A DNA stretch of 64,000 nt from Nageia nagi. Its lineage: Eukaryota; Pinophyta. A program made the position numbers and the translations under genes. Positions 1 to 11,950 of the stretch are shown here, one piece after another. Every line of letters begins with the position of its first letter. The first letter of the stretch is position 1. The stretch is from assembly GCA_050084985.1 (NCBI GenBank), contig JBITNC010000001.1:176266001-176330000 (forward strand), read 5' to 3'. Under the pieces are notes generated by a model. The model ran no database searches. It worked only from the letters and a program-made list of their open reading frames with translations, and was not told where the DNA came from.

Positions 1-222
1 GCATATGTATGATCTTACTAGTCTTTACCTTAAAGGAAATAAAGCCTTTACTGGTAATGTTGACCTGATTGTTACCATCAAACTTGACTTTTCCACTAAC
101 ATTTTCCTTAAGTTTCATAAAAAGGTTCTTGTTACCAATTGTGTGGTTGGAGAAACTACTATCAAGGTACAAAATATAATCATGAACAACTTCAAAGTTT
201 TTGTGAGTCAAGAATAGATTGG
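1..222 (-). pseudogene. Ty1/copia protease fragment, cut by window edge
   Basis: Read on the minus strand this segment gives an open frame resembling the copia aspartic protease region: a YLDSSFSNHTIGNKNLF stretch matches the family pattern of a catalytic D-S/T-G followed by SNHMTG, here with the Gly of the active site replaced by Ser. It follows directly on the gag and zinc-knuckle remnant at 223-1000. The rest of pol would lie to the left, outside the window. The plus-strand frame at 5-217 is only its antisense shadow. The identification is by motif pattern; the clade is not determined. Confidence 0.7.
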
Positions 223-1000
223 TGTCACCTTTCTCTTTGCTAAAATTAGCATTTTATTGATTCTATTTCTTGAAGTATTATTGTTTTATATGACCATGTT
301 TCTCACAAAACTCATAATATCTCTAGACTAAGCTCTAGCTCCTATTCACTAATTTTCCTTTTCCTCTTCCATGATAATGTTATTTATGGACCTTTATTAC
401 AACTTGAGTTACCATGACCTCATGAAGAAGGCTTTGAACTTGAGGAAGTATAGGAATGGTCACTAAATCTATGTTTGCCTTATAATACTTGATACAAATT
501 CTCATATTTATCCTTCATTCAATGCTCATATGTTTTTAGGAAGCTTCCAAGTAACACAACCAAAGTAAGCTAAGATAAATCCTAAGACTCCTCTATTATG
601 ATGGTAATAGGATCAAACTTCATGGTAAGTCCTATTAGCACTTTCTCCATATCTAAGTATCATATAGCAATTCTCTATGTAATTAGATATAATTAACCAA
701 ATCCTAAGCTTTATTCATGAAAACTTTAATGGTATCATCATCTTCTAATTTTAGTAATTCAAAGTCTCTACATAAGATTTGGAGCTTAACAACTCTTACC
801 TTGGAAGATCCATAGTAAGCATTCTCAAGAGTCTCCCATGCTTTCTTGGAAAAATTTCATTCTATAATATTGAGAAAGATAGGCACATATATCCTACTCT
901 ATATAGTGAATAAGGCTTTATATCAATCTTTATATCAATACACCTCATGATTAAGATATTTGTAGAGATGACATATCTTGAATTTGAATGAAGTGGCCAA
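223..1000 (-). pseudogene. degraded Ty1/copia gag (UBN2-type) with zinc knuckle remnant
   Basis: Minus-strand translation gives KKAWETLENAYYGSSKVR near 800-850, followed by VKLQILCRDFELLKLEDD, the usual centre of copia Gag (UBN2/DUF4219 family). Further on, about 260-330, a CEKHGHIKQ segment looks like a zinc knuckle that has lost Cys residues. Many in-frame stops (about 440-720) and shifts make it non-functional. The N-terminal part beyond about 960 is no longer recognisable, and no LTR or primer site was found to its right. It is the 5' end of a truncated or window-cut copia element. Confidence 0.75.
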
Positions 1001-1111
1001 AAGGATTGTTGGAGTAGATGAATTTGAAAAAAATAACCATTGAAGATTATAAAAGAATAAAAGGAGTATTAGAGGGCATATTATTGTTGGATTTGTTTTT
1101 TAGTTTGCTTA

Positions 1112-1210
1112 TTTTAAGTTTTCTTCTATCTCATCTATTTTTTGTGTTTTAAGTTTTCTTCCATCTCATCTATTTTTTGTGTTTTAAGTTTTCTTCTATC
1201 TCATTTGTAT
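1112..1210. repeat. 35-bp tandem repeat, about 2.8 copies
   Basis: A 35-bp unit beginning TTTTAAGTTTTCTTC and ending TTTTTTGTG starts at 1112, 1147 and 1182; the first two copies differ by one base and the third is partial. It lies just upstream (in copia orientation) of the degraded gag and may belong to that element's leader. Confidence 0.85.
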
Positions 1211-3502
1211 GTCATGACCATGGGTTTATGTTCTATGTTTGTGTCTCTACTTCTTTTCATTAAGATCTGGAGTAGGACTAAAATAACATTATCTTTCTAT
1301 TAGACTCCATTGGATTGTGAGATAGGCTACTTTCAAATCATCTTAGGTAACAAACCCTAACATAAAAGGAATTCTCATACTTGCAGGTTTGTCTATTTTT
1401 CAAGTATAAATTACATATTTGAATGATTGATTTCTACTTAATACTATTTTGTATGATTTAAATACATTTTATGCATGATTTAGTGACTATTTTGTAGAAT
1501 AAACTTTACAGATGCATATATATGCATCCTATTAAATATAATTATCATTGTTGAAATGGATCAATGAGAGTATCAATTAATAATGGTTGCACCTGAGTTG
1601 ATTTGTTTATAGTTATTATATGTTGAACCCTTCCTTTTTTCTTGGAATGATTTGGTATTATTTGTGAATGCATTGTATTTCTGCTTCCATTTTGCATATC
1701 TATAATTATAGTTGTTGTTTTCTATTTTGCATATATGTTATTTTCAAATGACTTCTTCCTATTGATGTGAACATAGAGTGAATCATCCATGACATGCTTT
1801 TTTTATTTTTGTGCATTGGGCATCCTCTATTTCTATGTTATGAATGGGTTTATGAATTGGGTTATCATCAAAAACTCTGCAAAATGGGCATCCCCTATTT
1901 TTGTGTTATTGTGGTATTAATTATTTGTTTAATGGTAAAATCAACCAGGTCATCTTGTCCACTATTTTTGTGTTATGAGGGTAGTCAACTATCCATTTGG
2001 AGAGGAAACATGAAAAAAAATCCTAAATATATGGGATGCAATGGACTTTTTCAAGGTGATTTTTAACTTCTTTTATCTAGACATGTTACCCTTTGAACAT
2101 AGTTATGATTCCATATTTATTTGTAGCCAAAGAAATGTTGAATGATAGTTTTTTATAAATATAAGTTTGTTTGTGGTGAATTACATAAAGATGAGAGTAA
2201 CAAAAAATTTCTATACCTTGTGAACTTTCTTATCTAAATGGGTTTTTTGCTATATAATTTCTATTAAATTGTCTTCAAAATTTGAAGTAATCATAAAAAA
2301 GTTTCTTATATAAAATAGAGCATCATGGGAATAATTATATAGTCTAAACATATATATGAATTCATGTAGAGGGTCTTTGTACTCAATATTGTTTTCAATA
2401 TGAACACAAAGATGCATCTCAAAAGAATCTATGTATTATGCAGAGAGGTTCAAGAAGCATATAATTGTTTGATTTACCCATTTACTATTGTTATTTTGTA
2501 ATTTTAGTTCTATTGATCTCTTGTAGTTTTTTGGCATTCATATGAATTTTTGATATCTTGTTATCATAGTATGATAATGACACATTCAATTACATTAGAT
2601 ACTAATTTCAATATATTTTCTCATTAAATATTATCAAGAGTATCAATCTTCAAATAGAGGTGTTTATTTTCTTTGACTATTTTAGATATCTATAACATTC
2701 ATATGGAAGATATTTTAGAAACACAACCAAATTAAGGATGGTTGCATCTTTCATCATATTCTTATTGTTGTACTATATTTTTTCAATGATTTGGTTTCCC
2801 TCATTTATTTAAGATCTTGCATACATATTTGGATGCTCTTGTTTTATAAAAAGCTTTGACAAGCTTATCTTAAGCATTGCAAAATAAAGTTTAAGATTTT
2901 CTAAACTTGTAAAATTGCATGTAGATTTAAAAAGTATATTTATTGGAGCTTGGTTTGATATCTCTTTTAATCTTAATCTAATTTTTTTAATGCATTTATA
3001 GTTTAAAATTTATTTTTTCTTTAAGCATTTGTAAATATCCTCTCTTTAGTTTTGATATCAAATTCATTATAGTTCACATGTAAGAAAATTGCAGAGTTTA
3101 ATCTAATTTGACTGGTGGACTCTTCTTTTAGGGTAAACTATTTTGTTTGCATTTGGTTTGTTGTATAGTAATGTTTCCTTAGTGCATCTCTAAGTTGAGT
3201 TTATTTGTCAGCCTCTTCCTTCTAAGAGTTTGTTAGGAGGTAACAAAAAGCAAAAATGGGTCTACATTTAAGATAATTTATAAATTCTAGATATTTTGCA
3301 TTATACAAAAAGGAGAATGTACATATATGAGATCAACATGAAATCTATAAAAAAAGTAAGACATTAACAATGATATATAGATTCAACATGATTAATAATT
3401 AATCTAGAAATTAATCAATATTAAAAATTTTAAGAAAAAATGATTTAATTTATAATTCTTTTACATTCTATTTTTGATGAAGGAAGAGGAGAAAGTAGAT
3501 GG
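1211..3502. other. AT-rich interval without recognisable gene
   Basis: I see no convincing coding region, RNA gene or element end. A frame at 1794-2066 contains three loosely similar segments (around 1817, 1885 and 1957, each with a CTATTTNTNTGTTAT core), which makes it a diverged local repeat rather than a likely gene. Confidence 0.6.
3496..3502. other. left flanking direct repeat (likely target duplication)
   Basis: TAGATGG lies directly before the left LTR and recurs at 9162-9168, one base beyond the right LTR. Five bases would be usual for gypsy elements, so the exact duplication boundary is uncertain. Confidence 0.6.
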
Positions 3503-3983
3503 TGATGTGAATTCAGCTGTAAAAGGAAAATAAAAATTGAAATCCAATCACAGAATATACAGAAGAAATCTGGACCAAATACTCTTCTTATTCCTGAATC
3601 CACCCCCTTCTCCCAGAGAATACAATCCTTTTAAATAGCAACAAAAAAGCTAAAAAACCAAAACGAGTCATATTGCACCCAAAATTTGCATGCGCATCCC
3701 TCTTACACTAATTAAGCATTATCTAAAATACCAGCACTTAACTAAAAGAAAAACAAGAGTTATTAAAGCCGCAACATGCAAAAAAACCTAAAAATCGGAA
3801 GTGCTCTTAAAAAAGCCTATTTTTAAGACCTTATATGGATGAATCAGGTCTTAAAAATATCATTTTTTGGGTATGGCAATTCTAACGAATTGCCATATTT
3901 AGAAAATCTTCACAAGGCCATAGTCCAAAATTTAGAGCAAAACAACATCCGGATCAAAAGTTACGGCCCCGACAACGCATGCA
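3503..3983 (-). repeat. chromovirus 3' LTR
   Basis: 481 bp, equal in length to the copy at 8680-9160 and differing mainly by C/T and G/A transitions. Bounded by TG and CA dinucleotides. The minus-strand 80-residue frame running into it carries no domain of its own. Confidence 0.95.
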
Positions 3984-3998
3984 TCATTCTCCTCTGGT
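3984..3998 (-). other. polypurine tract of chromovirus
   Basis: On the element strand, CCAGAGGAGAATGA lies directly before the TGCATGCG of the 3' LTR, the site where plus-strand DNA synthesis is primed. The same tract is found in the short LTR element at 31594-32792. Confidence 0.8.
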
Positions 3999-4059
3999 GA
4001 AAAAGAACTTAGCTCCTGCGAGTTCAACTGATTGAAATTCCTAAAGCTTTTGGTTATCA

Positions 4060-4190
4060 ATCTTCTATAACTCTGACTTTGAAACCCAAGTATTAGATGA
4101 TTGTGGTAGTCCCTCCCATTGAACCAAATATCTGTTGTAGTTCCCATGCCGTGTAGTGGTAACCCTCTTATCAAGTATATGGGCTACACA
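4060..4190 (-). pseudogene. chromodomain at end of chromovirus pol
   Basis: The minus strand in the integrase frame reads AHILDKRV followed by NRYLVQWEGLP and then SNTWV, the classic chromodomain core (aromatic Y, W-x-G and the late T-W). In chromoviruses this C-terminal module of integrase directs insertion to modified chromatin. It is in frame with the integrase frame ending at 4806 and follows a linker of about 200 codons with several TAG/TGA stops. The nearby 80-residue frame at 3932-4174 is out of frame with it and is not the protein. Confidence 0.9.
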
Positions 4191-5573
4191 ATCTTTTTTC
4201 TTCTTGGGAATCTATTGAACCCAATCCACTATATCATGTAAGCCATCATCCTCCAGATTACCAAAATACTGAAATAAATCATAAACATTAAAAATTGGGG
4301 AGATATCAAAATCATCAGGCAATTCAACTCTATAAGCATTATCATTGATTTTGTTCAGAATCTTGCAAGGCCCAATCTTCTTAAGCTTCAGTTTGTTATA
4401 TGTCCCTTTAGGAAATCTTTCCTTTCAAAGATGTACCATGACCAAATCACCTTCTGTAAACACTTTCACCCTCCTATGTGCATCAACAATTATCTTATAT
4501 TGAGCATTACTATTTTGTAATTTAGCTTTCACTGATTCTTGCACTTCGTGTATATGCTCAGGAAAGGCTTTTGCCTCATCACTAACCTATTCTCCCATTG
4601 GTAGCTCAACCAGATCCAAAACACCTCTAGGATTTTGACCATAAACTATTTGAAAAGGGGATTTACCTATTGACTGATTCACAGAGCTATTATATGCAAA
4701 TTCAGCTTGCGATAAGGCTAGATCCCACTACTTTGGCTTATCCCCAACTATGCATCGTAAAAGATTTCCCAAGCTTCTATTTACCATCTCAGTTTGGCCA
4801 TCGATCTATGGATGATAGGCACTACTGAACTGTAGCCTGGTATTCAACTTCCTCCATAATGTCCTCCAAAAATTGCCCAAGAACTTAGAATCTTGATCAG
4901 AAGTAATAGTCTTAGGAACACCATGCAACCGCACAACCTCATCAAAAAATAAGACTGCAATCTTCATGGCATCATTAGTTTTCTGACAAGGAAGGAAATG
5001 TGCCATTTTGGAAAACCTATCCACCACAACAAAAATAGAATCCTTACCTCTTTGGGTCTTGGGTAGCCCTAGCACAAAATCCATGATCAAATCGATCCAA
5101 GGGCCTGTAGGAATCGGGAGTGGCATGTACAGCCCTGTATTCTATGCATGGCCCTTAGCTATCTGGCACACCCTACATCGAGAGACAAATTGAACCACAT
5201 CTCTCTTCATCTTTGGCCAATAATACTTCTCTGCTATAAGAGTCATAGTTTTGGCTACTCCAAAATGACCAGCCAGACCTCCACTATGCAATTCCCTCAA
5301 GATGTTCTCCCGCATAGAGCCATTGGGAATGCACAATCGATTACCTTTAAATAGGTAACCATTTTGAAGAAAATATTCATCAAAATTTGTGTGAGACTCA
5401 CCCTCTACTAGGTTCTTACATTGCTGCATAATATTCTCAAAATCTGCATCAAAATCATACATCTCTTTGATTTGCTCAAACCCCACCACCTGATTTTCCA
5501 TAGTGGTCAGTAACAAGACTCTCCTACTCAATGCATCAGCAACCTTATTTTGCTTACCAGACTTATGCTTCAA
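4191..5573 (-). pseudogene. chromovirus integrase
   Basis: Element strand: the zinc-binding H-H-C-C part (GHFGVAKTM to CRVCQIAKG) lies at about 5150-5320. The catalytic core follows with its first Asp in [11 protein letters not shown] (about 5080) and second Asp in ITSDQDSKF (about 4890). The third residue, Glu in DGQTE (about 4790), comes just after an in-frame TAG at 4806. Another TAG at about 5140 splits the open stretches 5142-5573 and 4806-5126; both stand where the family has Gln. The C-terminal barrel (VFTEGDLVMVH) is near 4440-4470. Integrase inserts the cDNA into chromosomes; this copy is interrupted. Confidence 0.92.
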
Positions 5574-6074
5574 AACAAATGTATACTATTGCAGAAAAGA
5601 AACCCACTTTGCATGTCTACCATTCAACTTTTTCTGAGAGTTAACATACCTCAATGCTTCATGATCAGTAGACAACACAAACTCCTTTGAAATTAAGTAG
5701 TGCCTCCAATACTATAGTGCTTGCACAATTGCATAAAACTCCACATCATATGTAGAATAGTTTTTTCGAGCATCATTCAACTTCTCACTAAAGAATGTAA
5801 TTGGTTTGCCCTCCTGACTCAACACACCTCCAATTCCAACAAAAGATGCATCACAATCAACCTCAAATACCTTGTTGAAATCTGGTAACACTAGAATAGG
5901 GGCTTCTGACACCTTCTTCTTCAGGATCTCAAAATTCTCTCCTGCTACCTTGGTCCATACAAAATCTTTTCCCTTTGTGCACTCAGTTATTGAGGCAGCT
6001 ATACTGCTGAAATTCCTAATAAACTTTCTATAAAAAGAAGCTAGCCCATGGAAGCTCCTCACCTCTATCATAGT
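5574..6074 (-). pseudogene. chromovirus RNase H
   Basis: The open stretch 5712-6071 carries the end of the RT connection ([15 protein letters not shown]) and RNase H with [14 protein letters not shown], its catalytic Asp, and [16 protein letters not shown]. The frame continues past a TAG (about 5711) through YWRHYL and STDHEAL. It would degrade the RNA strand of the RNA/DNA hybrid. It is in frame with RT and integrase. The TGA between it and RT (about 6072) stands where a CGA Arg codon is plausible. Confidence 0.9.
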
Positions 6075-6900
6075 TCATGGAGTAGGCCATTCCAAAAGCA
6101 CCCTCACTTTCTCATCATCCATTCGCATGCCATCTCTTGAGATTACAAATCCCAAAAATACTAGACTATTATGAAGAAATCTGCATTTCTTTAGGTTCAC
6201 ATACAACTTCTCCTTCCTGAGCACATCTAAGACCAATCTTAAGTGGAATAAATGCTCTTCCTCCCCTTTGCTATAAATCAAAATATCATCAAAATACACA
6301 ACTACAAACTTACCATTATATTCTCGTAGAACTCTATTCATCAATCGCATGAATGTACTAGGTGCATTAGATAACCCAAAGGGCATCACCATCCACTCGT
6401 ACAATCCATCATTTATCTTAAAAACTATCTTCCATTCATCACCTTCTTGAATTCTGATCTGGTAGTAGCCACTTCGCAAATCAATTTTACTGAAGTATTG
6501 AGCACCAACTAATCCATCCATCATGTCATCAACCCTTGGCATTGGGTATCGATACTTTATTATGATCTTGTTGATGGCTCTACTGTCTACACACATCCAC
6601 CATGACCCATCTTTCTTTGGGGTTAATAAGGCTAGAGTTGCACATGGGCTCATACTCTCCCGAATTAATCCCTTCTGTATCAGCTCTATCACTTGCCTAC
6701 TCAACTCTACATTTTGTGTGGGATTCAATCGATAGGTAGCCTGATTCGAAAGAACTAATCCTGGGATCAAGTCCATGTGATGTTGGATATCCCTCTATGG
6801 TGGTAACCCATCTGGCAACTCCTCTAGTGTGATGTCCTCATACTCTCGTAGCAATTTAGCTACTACTATGGGTATAACTACTTCCCCTTCTTCTACCTTT
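6075..6900 (-). pseudogene. chromovirus reverse transcriptase
   Basis: The open stretch 6075-6776 holds the RT palm and fingers: [42 protein letters not shown] and the catalytic [11 protein letters not shown] with YFDD at 6285-6296. Upstream, through one stop near 6797, lies the linker with EYEDITLEELPDGLPP. All catalytic residues are still visible, so the lesions are outside the active site. Confidence 0.95.
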
Positions 6901-6933
6901 TTAGCTATTAAGGCATAACAGAAGCTAGCACCC

Positions 6934-7395
6934 TTAATTTCTGCAAGAAACTCCTTTATTGCCAATAAGCTCACTTGGCCCTTCCTCCTTCATGGGTACC
7001 AAAACTATCTTTACACCATCCTTCCAGAATGTGTGAGTATTTTTTTTCCCATTATGTTCTAAATCTCTATCATACTGCCATGGCCTTCCTAATAGAATAT
7101 GACATGCATCCATCGGAATCACATCACACCATACAATATCCTTGTATGCCTTCCCAATGGAAAAGCTTACTAAACACCTCTTATAAACAATCACTGTATT
7201 TTTTTTCTTAATCTAGGAAACACGATAAGGAGTTGGATGGGCCTCACATTTTAACTGTAACTTATCCACCATAACATCAGAGACCAAAATTTTACAACTC
7301 CCTCCATCAATGACCATGTTACACACCTTTCCTCCTGAAGTGCATCTTGTGCGAAAAATGTTATTACGCAACCAAGAGTCCTCCTTATCCCCTTC
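6934..7395 (-). pseudogene. chromovirus aspartic protease
   Basis: Element strand shows VIDGGSC with the catalytic Asp at 7306-7308, the D-G-G form found in plant chromoviruses, then CHILLGRPWQYDRD near 7085. A TAG at about 7216 interrupts it (family Trp). A one-base shift near 6970 separates it from RT, so the upstream frame ends at 6934. The protease would process the polyprotein. Confidence 0.85.
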
Positions 7396-8655
7396 CTACA
7401 TGCTTACTTTCTTAGGAATAGCAAGGATCCTTCTTATCATGAGGGTTTCACTCGTGTCTGCAGCAACTTCAGTCTCAGCCTCTTCCTCTTCTTCTTCTTC
7501 AACTAATGCGACCCTAGCTGGACCCCTCTCCTCTACATCATAATGAGGACATTCAGATGCTTTATGCCCTTCTTCTCCACATCTGTAATAGATGAATGGT
7601 TTCTCCAGTCTACTTCCTATCCTTCCACCGTTACCTCTTCCTCTTGGATATCCTCTTCCTCTTTGGAGGGTGTCTTGGCTCTGTCCTACCTGATCCTCCT
7701 TTTTCCCAATCATCGAAGATTCACCCCTTGCGAAGTTAGATCCACCTCGTCCTCTATTTGAAGATGGTGTTGACCCTTTCTTTCCCCCTCTATTATGTCT
7801 TGTAAGCTTCTCCTCAGCCTTCAAAGCCATTTGATATGCATCCTCTACAGTAAGAGTGCGATGCATACTTATCTCATCCTGAATAGAATAGCTTAGACCA
7901 TTCACATACCTTGCAGCTCTCTGTTGGTCCATCTCCTTATGCTCTACCTGAATGGATAATTTATAGAACTCATTGGTGTAATCTTTGATTCTTTGGTCTC
8001 TCTTTCGAAGGTTCTGGAACCTTCGAAATAAGGTCTGGGAATAGTCTATAGGAATAAACTTTTCTTCTAATTTTTTCTTCATCTTGGCCCAAGCTCTGAT
8101 CTTCTCTTTTCCCTTCTACTGTCGAGATTTTTGTAAATGATTCCACTAGATCAATGCATGTCCCTTCAACTTTGTGCATGCAAGCTTCACCTTCTTATCC
8201 TCTGTAAGGTTTCCCCATTCAAAATACTTCTCTAGGCTATTAACCCAATCAATCAACTCCTCTGGTCTCAACCCACCAGCATACTCAGGAACTTCAATCT
8301 TGTTCCCATATCGATTTCCCTTTAGCCCCTCCAAGGCTTGGATTAATCAATTTTCAAAGCCTTGCTTAGCTTCTTCTGGATGTATTGGTTCTCCTTCCTC
8401 CTCAATGCCAAAGTCCTCTTCCCCAAACAGGCTCTCACTATCAGATCTTGGATGCGGGTACACATGGGGTATCCTCCCCCCCATGCGATTAATTGCACTG
8501 ATCAATCAGGCAACTTCGGCATGTAGGTCCTCTATCTACCGATTCATATGGGCATACGCATCAGCTACACCTCTGTCGATACCCCTACTGACTCCTCTAC
8601 CGACGCCTCTACCGACGCCCCTACCGACACCTCTACCTTGTCTCCTAGGTGGCAT
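7396..8655 (-). pseudogene. chromovirus gag
   Basis: The start is taken at 8655 (MPPRRQGRG), 25 bp into the internal region after the LTR and primer site. The N-terminus has a run of G-V-G-R-G repeats, then a coiled segment and the capsid-like core (LIDWVNSLEKYFEW, 8200-8260; RFQNLRKRDQRI, about 8000). An Arg/Gly-rich stretch precedes a zinc knuckle near 7560-7600, in which the first Cys has become Tyr (YYRCGEEGHKASEC). An acidic run follows. The frame is continuous from 8655 to 7396 apart from TAG/TGA stops near 8534, 8500, 8146 and 8120 and the one at 7396. Confidence 0.9.
8590..8640. repeat. 12-bp coding repeat in gag N-terminus
   Basis: CTACCGACGCCT-type 12-bp units repeat here and encode the Gly-Val-Gly-Arg repeats of Gag on the minus strand. 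Confidence 0.8.
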
Positions 8656-8665
8656 CTTCTCCTTG

Positions 8666-8677
8666 GCTCTGATACCA
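8666..8677 (-). other. primer binding site, initiator-Met tRNA
   Basis: Element strand TGGTATCAGAGC, two bases after the 5' LTR. This is complementary to the 3' end of plant initiator methionine tRNA and primes minus-strand DNA synthesis. Confidence 0.92.
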
Positions 8678-8679
8678 AA

Positions 8680-9160
8680 TGATGTGAATTCAGCTATAAA
8701 AGGAAAATAGAAATTGAAATCCAATCACAGAATATATAGAAGAAATCTAGACCAAATACTCTTCTTATTCCTGAATCCACCCCCTTCTCCCAGAGAATAC
8801 AATCCTTTTAAATAGCAACAAAAAAGTTAAAAAACCAAAATGAGTTAGATTGTGCCCAAAATTTGCATGCGCATCCCTCTTACACTAATTAAGCATTATC
8901 TAAAATACCAACACTTAACTAAAAGAAAAACAAGAGTTATTAAAGCTACAACATGCAAAAAAGCCTAAAAATCGGAAGTGCTCTTAAAAAAGCCTATTTT
9001 TAGGACCTTAGATGGATGAATCAGGTATTAAAAATATCATTTTTTGGGTATGGTAGTTCTATTGAACTGCCATAGTTAGAAAATCTTCACGAGGCCACAG
9101 TCCAAAATTTGGAGCAAAACGACATCCGGATCAAAAGTTACGGCCCTGGCAACGCATGCA
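8680..9160 (-). repeat. chromovirus 5' LTR
   Basis: 481 bp, partner of 3503-3983. It would hold the promoter of the element. Confidence 0.95.
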
Positions 9161-11950
9161 TTAGATGGCATAGTCAAGGAAGAATAGAGACTTCAAATTT
9201 AATACTTTATAGGATTTATAAATAATTAGAGAATGAATAGACTAAAAACACACTATTGTAATTTTAATATTACTAACTATTACAACATAGATAGCTCTCA
9301 TCTGACTAAAAGCAAAACAAATATTACAACATTACAATATTAAGGGCATATAATTTGAAATAACATTCTGTTAGACATAGATATACAAATACAATGACAT
9401 ATTGCCTTAGTGCCTACAACATTTTGAGGATATGACAATTAGGCCATTCCCCATCCCTTGTAACTTAGATTCACCACATGTTACTACCATTAAAAACAAT
9501 TTTCTTTCCTTCAACAACACATCTCTACCATTTATTTTTTTCTCATCATCATTTATTGGCATCTCACTCTTTTTTGGAATGGGTCCACTCCAAATAAGTA
9601 TGATGTGTCTGTTTAACTGTTCATTCATTGTAAAACATTATTTACCATTACATTCTATTTCCACCTATTTACTATGGATTCTCTACTAACTGTTTGATTA
9701 AATGCAACCTAGACTTTACTAGATTTAATTAGACTCGCATATTTATGAAAACTTGGAGATTGACATGTTTAACTTAGAATGGATGCTCCTGCATAGTAGA
9801 AATGTAGACAAGTATGTTGAAAGTAGAATGGATGATCTATAGAATTTTTATGATATAAATAGGTAAGAATCTCTTAGTTTTTTCTCTTCAACTCTTCTAA
9901 GTTAAATATGTGATGAATTGTTTATTAATTTTTATATTGAGTTTTCAATTTATCAATGCCATGATGTATCATACAAATGTTTTGGAACAAATCTCCTATA
10001 GCTTTATTCTATTTATTTATACAAAATTAGTTTAATATTGAGTGCTTTTTGTTAAGTTTTCTAGAAGGAATAAGGAAAAGGAAGTACAAGGTGACATCAA
10101 TAAAAACTTCTAAATATTAAACATTACATCTATGAGTAGTAAAAATTTTGATTTCATACTTGACCACATTAATGCAATTTATGTCTTATTTCGCTAATTT
10201 AAACTTTTGGTTTATATCTTTTATAATCTTAGTATTAGTTGCAATGTCTACCTTAATTAAACAAATAGTTAAATCTTTTATTCATATATTATAGGTTAGT
10301 TTTGCTTAACATTTTTATGAAGGTTTATGTTGTGATAAATTCTAATATTTTACCAAAATTATATATGTAATGTAACTTTCTTCATGTATATTGCAGCAAT
10401 ATAAGCAGTTGCAAATAGATTACATCATCTTGCAGGACTCATGATTACTATTCTTTTCCTTCTTTTTTTGTAGATTCAATTAAGATATTGCCCAACTATA
10501 TAATCTTATAATATTGGTTGTATCTAGATATTTAATATAAATTTTTATTTTTATATTAGCTTTTTAGTCTATAAAAGAGGTTAAAAAATGGGTAGGCTAC
10601 AGGTTGAAATAATTGCTTTGATTATTTTTCTTTTTTTGCATGTGAGCTTTTTGATTGCATATCTATTATATATCAAAGAAATTTAAATTCAAAGTCTTTA
10701 CTTTTATTGTAGTGTAACAAGTCAAATGCTAACATAATTAAAATGGAGAACTGTTAAAGTAATAGCTGAAAGAACAAACCTTTTGTAATGACAAATTGTA
10801 TATGTTTTATTATTCTAACCATTTTTTTTTCTATACTATCCACTTTGTTTGATCTTGAATACTTATCTAAATACTCTTACACTTTCATAAATAGAAACTT
10901 ATCTTGTAATTTCCTTATATTGATTTTTGTATGATATTATTCTTGTTTTACTTAATTAATCTAGAAATAGCTATTCTTGTATTCTGAAAACTAGAATAAT
11001 TTAATTATGGAGATGGATTTCATGTATTTAGCAACTAATTAATTATGATTGTGAATAGTTTAATTAGTTAAATTTATTTTTATATATTTTACTAATTTAA
11101 TTTGAATTATGTTGTTTACAAATTTTCAATATAAATATAATGAAAAGTTTAATAAATTTCTTATCAAAAGTTTTAAATTTTACTAATGTCAATTATTAAT
11201 GTATAGTTTGTATTTATGGTATATTAATATCATATTAATTGAAAAATCAATTATGCAGCTTTGAGGAAAAGTCTTCTACAAGTATGTAAAATAAAACCAA
11301 AGATATAGGTGACCTTTATTAGCATTTTCCTTTTCAATAAATAAAAATATTTTATATGGAAGGAATTAACATATTAATTCTATTTCTTAATTGAATATAA
11401 TTAATATTTTAATTGGTATTAATGATTTGTTAATAACTTATATTTGTTGCATTACTTTTTCAGGGGTGGTAGAATTCTATCTAACATGAAAAGTATGGAG
11501 TTTAACTAGGGTTATATTCTTTATCAAAATAATTTTTGAAATACACTTCAATGTATTTAAGTTATGTTTTTATATATGTGTTAATGTACTACTCAAGAAT
11601 ACTTATTAATAAAGAATATTTTTATGAGAAGGGGTAGAAATCCCCTCTTAAAACCCTCAAGGATGGCCATGGACCTCCTTTAGGGTTTTCCTTGTTGATT
11701 GTTGCATGCTTAAGTATTTTTTTTCAATTGATTTTTTAATTTTTAAACTTATAATATGGTTATAAGAAAAATAATAGTAAAAATCATTTAAATAAAATTT
11801 TTATTTTTATATGGATGATAAGAAAAAAAATAAAATCAAACATATTTGTTTACTAAATGGTGAAAACTCTTTATGAATGTCACATTACTTTTAGCCCAAG
11901 TAATGTTACGTGTATCATAGGAATTAAATAATTGAATAAATAATATACCA
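9161..11950. other. AT-rich interval without recognisable gene
   Basis: Only short, unlike frames on both strands (for example an overlapping pair at 9407-9689) and no domain I can name. AT content is very high from about 10000 on. Confidence 0.6.

Larger units (their letters stand above)
3503..9160 (-). mobile_element. complete Ty3/gypsy chromovirus, decayed
   Basis: A 5,658-bp LTR retrotransposon read on the minus strand. Two 481-bp LTRs (8680-9160 and 3503-3983) start TGCATGCG and end CACATCA on the element strand. An initiator-Met primer site follows the 5' LTR after two bases, and a polypurine tract precedes the 3' LTR. Domain order is gag, protease, reverse transcriptase, RNase H, integrase, chromodomain, all in one reading frame except for one shift near 6970. 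Many in-frame stops, nearly all TAG where the family has CAG, show that it is dead. A 7-bp direct repeat TAGATGG flanks it (one extra T on the right). The compact size with a chromodomain resembles the Reina-type clade, but that is not proved. Confidence 0.95.

Noticed and set aside
1794-2066. Plus-strand frame of 90 codons
   Set aside because: Made of three loose copies of a local repeat, no domain, low coding quality.
3932-4174. Minus-strand frame of 80 codons at the end of the chromovirus
   Set aside because: The chromodomain is in another frame that matches the integrase frame; this one runs into the LTR and has no domain.
8174-8710. Plus-strand frame of 178 codons with Pro-Thr-Pro-Leu repeats
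   Set aside because: Antisense shadow of the chromovirus gag, produced by the Gly-Val-Gly-Arg coding repeat.
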